Shown: one piece after another, positions 59,575 through 64,000 of the stretch | How the letters are laid out: each line of letters begins with the position of its first letter | Numbering within the stretch: the first letter of the stretch is position 1 | Virus record (IMG/VR): IMGVR_UViG_3300043539_001475 | Location: 37,211 to 101,210 of that record | Source: a virus | Direction: 5' to 3' (one strand) | Length of the DNA: 64,000 bases | Made by a program: the position numbers and the translations under genes | The notes under the pieces: generated by a model | Database searches by the model: none | What the model saw: only the letters and a program-made list of their open reading frames with translations | What the model was told of the DNA's origin: nothing

Positions 59575-60483
59575 TTAAATAGAAACTGAAACGGGTTTTG
59601 GTAAAGAATCTACGATGATGTTGTAGGCATTTAAGTTCTTTCTGTAACCGCTACCAATCATCACGTTTTCAAGACTTTTCCCATCCTTTACATCTTGGTG
59701 GTTAGTCTTCCATGTAACAGCATTGAATAAGCCCCATAAGGTATGTCCGTGAGAGTTTAATTCGCTATCCAAAATCTCTTTGAACTTGGATATTTCGTTA
59801 ACCTTTCTAGTTGAAAATTCAGAAGTTTCCTTATCGAAATCAACTACGTCAAAGTCAAACAAATCAGCTATAACCCTTTTGGTAACAGCAGTACTAATTT
59901 TAACGTCAGCCATCCTTTTGTAGTTATCCATAAGACCACATTCAATTCTTAAAATATCGTTGATTTTCTTTCTTGCTAATTCTATTCTTGAAGAAGCAGA
60001 AGCAGTGTGTCTAAATCTAGTTACATCCTTCATAGCAAGGTGAAATGTGTTTTGACAAACCACAACCTTATTAGTAAAGCCAAATCCAATAGAAGAACTA
60101 CCATCGTGACTATTAAGACCAGTAACGTATCTTTCAATCGTGTCGTTAGCTACAATAGTGTCAGGCAATTGAGCTTGATAATAAACCTTTTTACCGTTAT
60201 ACAAGGAACCACCTCTAAACTTTTCAGTAATGTCCATAGAAGCTTCAATAATGTTTTCAGCTAATGCAGAATTTTGCATTGTTTGATACTGTTTTCCAAC
60301 AGTTCCTAGCCAAAGGTTATTATCATTACGATAGATACCAAAGCTTTCAGTAGGATAGCCGTCATCACATTTTAAAGGCTTTTTGGTTACGCTCCAATTG
60401 GTTTGAGTAGCATTTAATAAGTCAAATGTTTTATTAAACACTTGCTCTTTAGTTTCATTAGGGATTTCATTCATAGTTTCCAT
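59575..60483 (-). CDS. DUF932 (phage/plasmid-like) protein
   Basis: 302 aa. SVTKKPLKC..GYPTESFGIYRNDNNLWLGTVGKQYQTMQNSALAENI start, GLNSHDGSSSIGFGFTNKVVVCQNTFHLA middle and THW..FNAVTWKTNHQDV late segment are typical of DUF932/TIGR03299 proteins found on phages and plasmids. Exact role unsettled. It has its own consensus promoter. Confidence 0.8.
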   Translation of the reverse strand: METMNEIPNETKEQVFNKTFDLLNATQTNWSVTKKPLKCDDGYPTESFGIYRNDNNLWLGTVGKQYQTMQNSALAENIIEASMDITEKFRGGSLYNGKKVYYQAQLPDTIVANDTIERYVTGLNSHDGSSSIGFGFTNKVVVCQNTFHLAMKDVTRFRHTASASSRIELARKKINDILRIECGLMDNYKRMADVKISTAVTKRVIADLFDFDVVDFDKETSEFSTRKVNEISKFKEILDSELNSHGHTLWGLFNAVTWKTNHQDVKDGKSLENVMIGSGYRKNLNAYNIIVDSLPKPVSVSI

Positions 60484-60521
60484 AGTTTTAAAATTTTGTT
60501 GTTAGTTTAAATTTTCTTTAG

Positions 60522-60563
60522 CAAAGATAAAAAAGTATTTTGGTTCTACAAGTTTTTGGTTCG
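60522..60563 (-). promoter_or_regulatory. Promoter with 23-bp shared element
   Basis: Minus strand: TTG (60551-60549), 19-nt spacer, TATCTTTG (60529-60522). The -33 area and upstream (60541-60563) are identical over 23 bp to 62311-62333 and contain two GGTTC half-sites. Drives the DUF932 gene. Confidence 0.75.
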
Positions 60564-60588
60564 TTTTTTTTATTTATTTTTGATTTAA

Positions 60589-61029
60589 TTACTCTCCTTT
60601 AAATTTAAGTTTATATTTATCCATTAATTGTTGTAATTCACAAAGTGACATTACACCAATATGACGAAATTTATAAATTTCTAATCTTCTAAATTCAGAA
60701 ACTTGACCTAAATACATAATATCAGCAACTCTTAAAGAGTTTTTAAGTCGATTAGACATATCAATTTCTTCTATAGTTATTGCATTAGCATTAATAAAAT
60801 GTCTATCTATTTTTTCGTTAATCGCTTCTGCAATAAACCTACCCATTTCATCTTGAAAATCATTTGCTTCATTCACATCTTTACAAAGTTTTAGAATACT
60901 TCTATAACCACATATTGTAGCAATTAATTCAGTATTTGTATTTTTATCGTTTTTCCCCCAAATGCAATTTCCTCCCAAATGTATATTGTAATCAACTTTA
61001 CCTATAAAATTTACGACTCTATTTTCCAT
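60589..61029 (-). CDS. Hypothetical protein
   Basis: 146 aa. FIGKVDYNIHLGGNCIWGKND start, then a helical region and MSLCELQQLMDKYKLKF end. No motif recognised. Two bases from the next gene. Confidence 0.55.
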   Translation of the reverse strand: MENRVVNFIGKVDYNIHLGGNCIWGKNDKNTNTELIATICGYRSILKLCKDVNEANDFQDEMGRFIAEAINEKIDRHFINANAITIEEIDMSNRLKNSLRVADIMYLGQVSEFRRLEIYKFRHIGVMSLCELQQLMDKYKLKFKGE

Positions 61030-61031
61030 AA

Positions 61032-61655
61032 TTATTCTTGATTATAAGTTAACATATAAAATTCCGATTTAGCTATTTGCTTGTAGCCGTTTTTTTTGTA
61101 AAAATTAATTACTTTTTTCATTTTTAAGTCAAAATCTTTTGGCTTATAATCTTCCTTTGATTTTTTATTAAACTCTAAAGGGAATGGTATAACTGCAATA
61201 TAATCAACATCAAACTTGTCATGTAATTCTTTTAAGACCATTGAGCCAATACCCGAACCTTGATAGTCGTTAAATATATTTAATTTTTCTAAATAAGCAA
61301 CCTTGTCGTATAATAATCCACAATCAAATTTTTTAAGAAAAAAAGCTTTGTATAAGTCTGAATTATAATATCTATTAAATATAAATTTTGAATTGGAAAT
61401 AACTTCAAAAAGATTAAAAATTTGCCCATCACTATCTATAATATCTGAAAAGTCAAAATCTAAGTCATAGGGATAATTCGCATACTTACAAAAATCTAAA
61501 ATCTTTATATGACCTTCTCCCACTTTATATTCAACACCATCATCATCCTCATCATAAATGTTAAAAAAAATATCATCGATAAAGTCTTCTGGCATATAAT
61601 CATGGTGTTTACCAAAAAATACTGAGTGTTGATAATTAATTCTAAAATAAGCCAT
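61032..61655 (-). CDS. GNAT-like acetyltransferase
   Basis: 207 aa. LEKLNIFNDYQGSGIGSMVLKELHDKF carries the acyl-CoA loop (Q-GSGIG), and VINFYKKNGYKQI is the GNAT motif B helix. The N-terminal half (about 1-110) does not match the family well. Substrate unknown; a phage anti-defence or modification role is possible. Confidence 0.65.
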   Translation of the reverse strand: MAYFRINYQHSVFFGKHHDYMPEDFIDDIFFNIYDEDDDGVEYKVGEGHIKILDFCKYANYPYDLDFDFSDIIDSDGQIFNLFEVISNSKFIFNRYYNSDLYKAFFLKKFDCGLLYDKVAYLEKLNIFNDYQGSGIGSMVLKELHDKFDVDYIAVIPFPLEFNKKSKEDYKPKDFDLKMKKVINFYKKNGYKQIAKSEFYMLTYNQE

Positions 61656-61657
61656 AA

Positions 61658-62062
61658 TTATTCTTGATTTTTAATTGTTAGTTCTTTTCCAGTTAATGCA
61701 AAGTATAGGTTTTGAAGTTGGTGGACATTTTTGAACAAACTTAAATCTGGACAAAACCCAAAGTCGTTTTTTTTCAAGTGGATAGCTAAGCTAAAATCAT
61801 TATCATCATCATAATAATTCAATATGAAACCATTGATTTCTAAATTATATTCGACCCCATCGTAAATATCACTGTTAAATACTTTTTTTTCAAATCCAAA
61901 ATTCAACAACCATCCTTCTGTTAGTGGGATAGGGTTTAAGTCAGAAATAAATCCAATATCTCCACATTTAAAAGCAACTTCTACTTCTAATATTTGTGAT
62001 ATTTTCGCTATTTCAAAATTCCAATTAACCAAATTACCTAATCTTAATTCGTTTGCTTTCAT
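61658..62062 (-). CDS. MKANELR-type phage protein
   Basis: 134 aa from the ATG at 62062, chosen because homologues begin MKANELRLGN and because an earlier start would overlap the upstream gene. PIPLTEGWLLNFGFEKK and VHQLQNLYFALTGKEL complete the family pattern. Very common in Bacteroidota phages; role unknown. Confidence 0.75.
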   Translation of the reverse strand: MKANELRLGNLVNWNFEIAKISQILEVEVAFKCGDIGFISDLNPIPLTEGWLLNFGFEKKVFNSDIYDGVEYNLEINGFILNYYDDDNDFSLAIHLKKNDFGFCPDLSLFKNVHQLQNLYFALTGKELTIKNQE

Positions 62063-62070
62063 AGTTGTTA

Positions 62071-62253
62071 TTATTTTCGCTCTGAAGCTTTCATTATTAT
62101 TTGCATGACTAGAAATATCCAACTAAGTAATAATGAAAATATTACTATAATTGGTTGAAAACCTCCGCAAAACAAATTATCTTTGTTTTCAAATTTCCAA
62201 AAAATGTAATTTATTATAGCTCCTAAAAGCCAAAAAAGCATGAATGTACCCAT
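62071..62253 (-). CDS. Small two-span membrane protein
   Basis: 60 aa. GTFMLFWLLGAIINYIFWKF and IIVIFSLLLSWIFLVMQII spans with a charged loop. First gene of its leftward operon, right after a consensus promoter. Confidence 0.6.
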   Translation of the reverse strand: MGTFMLFWLLGAIINYIFWKFENKDNLFCGGFQPIIVIFSLLLSWIFLVMQIIMKASERK

Positions 62254-62292
62254 AGGTTTAAAATTTTATTTTTAGTTTGTTTTTTATTTCGT

Positions 62293-62333
62293 CAAAGTTA
62301 AAAAGTTTTTTGGTTCTACAAGTTTTTGGTTCG
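62293..62333 (-). promoter_or_regulatory. Promoter with 23-bp shared element
   Basis: Minus strand: TTG (62321-62319), 18-nt spacer, TAACTTTG (62300-62293). Positions 62311-62333 are identical to 60541-60563. Drives the operon headed by the gene at 62253, divergent from the 62412 gene. Confidence 0.75.
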
Positions 62334-62381
62334 CTTTTTTTTGTTAAAATTTACTTAAATCTTTTTTATAAATATTTTATT

Positions 62382-62389
62382 TATATTTG
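62382..62389 (+). promoter_or_regulatory. -7 promoter element (TATATTTG), plus strand
   Basis: Perfect TAnnTTTG box 23 bases upstream of the 62412 gene, on the other side of the divergent region. No TTG at -33. Confidence 0.5.
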
Positions 62390-62411
62390 CCTAAATAATA
62401 AACAATTAAAA

Positions 62412-62777
62412 ATGGGAAATATAAAAAAAATAGGGATATTTGTAGGTGTAGCTGGCGCTATTGCAGTCGGTTATTATTTATTAAAAAAAACAAAACCTAA
62501 AGTAGCAGAAAAACAACTTTCTCAGTTAAATGCAAATGAGAAGAGTTCAATACAAAAAGATTTATCTGTCGCAAATTCAACTAAAACTGAAGGAAGTGGT
62601 CGAACATCTGTTGCGGATACCTCTTTAGGATTACAGCCTACTGTAACAAATACAACGAGAAATTCAACCGTAAATCCAACTTACACACCAACAAGTACTA
62701 CAACTTCAACAAGAAGCACATCGAGTACAACTCCTAGGGCTACTAATTCAACGATAAGAGTAGGTGGAAGAAGATAG
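62412..62777 (+). CDS. Dispersed relative of the N-anchored array
   Basis: 121 aa from the ATG at 62412; the longer frame starting at 62277 lies over the divergent promoters. N-terminal span (IGIFVGVAGAIAVGYYLL) + KKTK, SVADTSLGLQP motif as in the 24.7-32.4 kb array, then Thr/Ser-rich stalk and a basic end (RVGGRR). It lacks the helical domain. Confidence 0.65.
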   Translation: MGNIKKIGIFVGVAGAIAVGYYLLKKTKPKVAEKQLSQLNANEKSSIQKDLSVANSTKTEGSGRTSVADTSLGLQPTVTNTTRNSTVNPTYTPTSTTTSTRSTSSTTPRATNSTIRVGGRR

Positions 62778-62813
62778 CTTCAAATATAATATTGGTAAAT
62801 AAAAAATTAAAAA

Positions 62814-63371
62814 ATGGCAACAACAAGAAGGGTAATGGCGGTTGGTACAAGAGGAGGAGTATCATCATCAACAAGAAGTCCTGCAATGGTTCTTAATATG
62901 CTTAACCCAGTAACAAACAAACCTTTTACTGATAGAGGGGCAGGAGATATAAGTGAGTGGTTTATTTATGACCAAATTACTAAACCATATTTAGACAATG
63001 ATTATAAAACTGGTGTAGTACAAGTTAGGTCTAATAATTGCATTGACCTAGATATAGATTTAAAAAGAATAACTGAAGAAATAGCAAAATACACCAAAAT
63101 CCAAGCAGGATTTCCGCAAGAAGGAACTAAAATAGAAATTGAATTTTTAGCTTATGCAAAAAATTTAATTTCAACCAAGTTTAATGGTTATAGCTGTTTG
63201 GATAAAATAGAGGAGACCAGACTTGATGAAACTGCAAAAATAGCTACCATAACGTCAATAGAATCTGAAAAAACAGTTTTAGGAAAGTCAGATTTAGAAA
63301 CTAAGATTTACATATTAATAGGGTCTGCCGTTTTAATAACCACAGTATTAATTCTAACTAATGAAAAATGA
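62814..63371 (+). CDS. Tail-anchored hypothetical protein
   Basis: 185 aa. N-terminal Ser/Arg segment, soluble middle with Cys pair (NNCIDLD, YSCLDK), C-terminal span (IYILIGSAVLITTVLIL). Overlaps the next gene by four bases (ATGA). Same plan as 29724 and 30095. Confidence 0.6.
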   Translation: MATTRRVMAVGTRGGVSSSTRSPAMVLNMLNPVTNKPFTDRGAGDISEWFIYDQITKPYLDNDYKTGVVQVRSNNCIDLDIDLKRITEEIAKYTKIQAGFPQEGTKIEIEFLAYAKNLISTKFNGYSCLDKIEETRLDETAKIATITSIESEKTVLGKSDLETKIYILIGSAVLITTVLILTNEK

Positions 63372-63829
63372 TAAAATTATCTGAATGTCAATCATCGAGA
63401 AATGAGTGGGAAAGACATGGAACTAATCCACCAAAAGAATTACAAATATATGTGCAGAATATTAAAAAAAAATATCAAGATGCGGGTTGCGGTAAAGATG
63501 TTTTATTAGAAAAATGTAAGTGGCAGGAAGCATATATTCAAAATATAAGAAACTCAATAGAAGAGTTTACATATCAAAATAACCCATCTCGTGTACAAGC
63601 CTCTTCCAAAAGTTTAGCAGAAGCAGAAGCAGAACTTAAAAAATTAGATTGTGCTAAAAAAATAGAAGAAAATAAACAAGTAGCTGTTAAAAGCACAATA
63701 AATAAATACTCGGCTCTTGATGAAGAAAGAATACAAGCTGAAATTAAATATCAGACTAATGTTAGAATATTTATAGGTGCTAGTGTTTTAGTTTTAGCCT
63801 TAACAATAATATTAGTTAATAGGAAATAA
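63368..63829 (+). CDS. Tail-anchored Cys-containing protein
   Basis: 153 aa. Helical soluble part with four Cys (SECQSS, AGCGKD, EKCKW, LDCAKK), then a C-terminal span (NVRIFIGASVLVLALTIILV) + NRK. Similar to 29724. Confidence 0.6.
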   Translation: MIKLSECQSSRNEWERHGTNPPKELQIYVQNIKKKYQDAGCGKDVLLEKCKWQEAYIQNIRNSIEEFTYQNNPSRVQASSKSLAEAEAELKKLDCAKKIEENKQVAVKSTINKYSALDEERIQAEIKYQTNVRIFIGASVLVLALTIILVNRK

Positions 63830-63900
63830 TGTTAAAAAATAAAATTAATTTCATCTTATCCCCTTAATCTCCCCCCTTCCAATACCCCAAATCCACAAAA

Positions 63901-63940
63901 AATACCTCAAAATACCTCAAAATACCTCAAAATACCTCAA
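63901..63940 (+). repeat. 10-bp tandem repeat, 4 units (aatacctcaa)
   Basis: Four perfect copies, then decayed relatives (aaaacttcaa, aaaccatcaa). Together with the C-rich tract at 63857-63895 this makes the last 170 bases non-coding and compositionally distinct; it could be an iteron-type origin, a recombination site or a junction. Confidence 0.85.
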
Positions 63941-64000
63941 AAAACTTCAAAAACCATCAAAAAAGTTTTTCCCACGAAGTTCCCAAAAATGATTGTAACG

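Overview
The window looks like most of a large, AT-rich virus genome (or a virus-derived element) from a Bacteroidota host, probably a flavobacterium. I infer the host from the TAnnTTTG -7 promoter boxes, A-rich leaders with few Shine-Dalgarno sites, and small phage families common in this phylum (DUF932, DUF3846, YopX, the MKANELR / HQLQNLYFAL protein). No host housekeeping gene, integrase or rRNA is visible. The first gene is cut by the left edge and genes run up to about 170 bases from the right edge, so neither end of the element is seen.

Layout. Positions 1-48,590 are one long rightward late region. It holds peptidoglycan hydrolases (lytic transglycosylase 1264, GH108 at 4994, GH73 at 7856, M15 peptidase 12787), a first receptor-binding fibre (1984), a small DNA-handling group (PAP2 phosphatase, VRR-NUC nuclease, DnaA-domain-IV-like protein; 8.9-10.4 kb), a P-loop packaging-type ATPase (11574), a lysis cassette (holin-like, M15, two-PAS membrane protein, spanin-like; 12.5-15.05 kb) and a well-insulated candidate major capsid protein (15484). 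About 17 kb of small single-membrane-span proteins follow (16.3-33.7 kb), including an 11-gene tandem paralogue array. Then come three huge GGG-NTASG-STV repeat fibres (33.7-42.8 kb), a sulfotransferase / APS-kinase / glycosyltransferase module (43.3-45.5 kb), more small membrane proteins, a shorter possible paralogue of the capsid candidate (46907) and a seven-repeat beta-propeller protein (47393). A bidirectional terminator at 48.6 kb closes this region.

Positions 48,719-62,253 are a leftward, early-type region. It contains RecT with a Cas4/AddB-like exonuclease, a possible B-family polymerase palm remnant, HTH and zinc-ribbon proteins, a DNA methyltransferase split in two, a tmRNA gene, DUF932, a GNAT-like protein and many small phage hypotheticals. 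Several promoters there match TTG-N17-19-TAnnTTTG, and two share an identical 23-bp element. After 62.4 kb the strand flips back and more single-span membrane proteins follow.

How it may fit together (inference): I see a packaging ATPase, two jelly-roll-like proteins and some 40 small membrane proteins, but no terminase, portal, tape measure or tail sheath. That suggests a tailless, membrane-containing virion much larger than the classical 10-20 kb representatives, carrying modular fibres built on one shared N-terminal anchor and perhaps a sulfated or glycosylated surface. Tail genes outside the window would overturn this. All family calls come from motif recognition alone.
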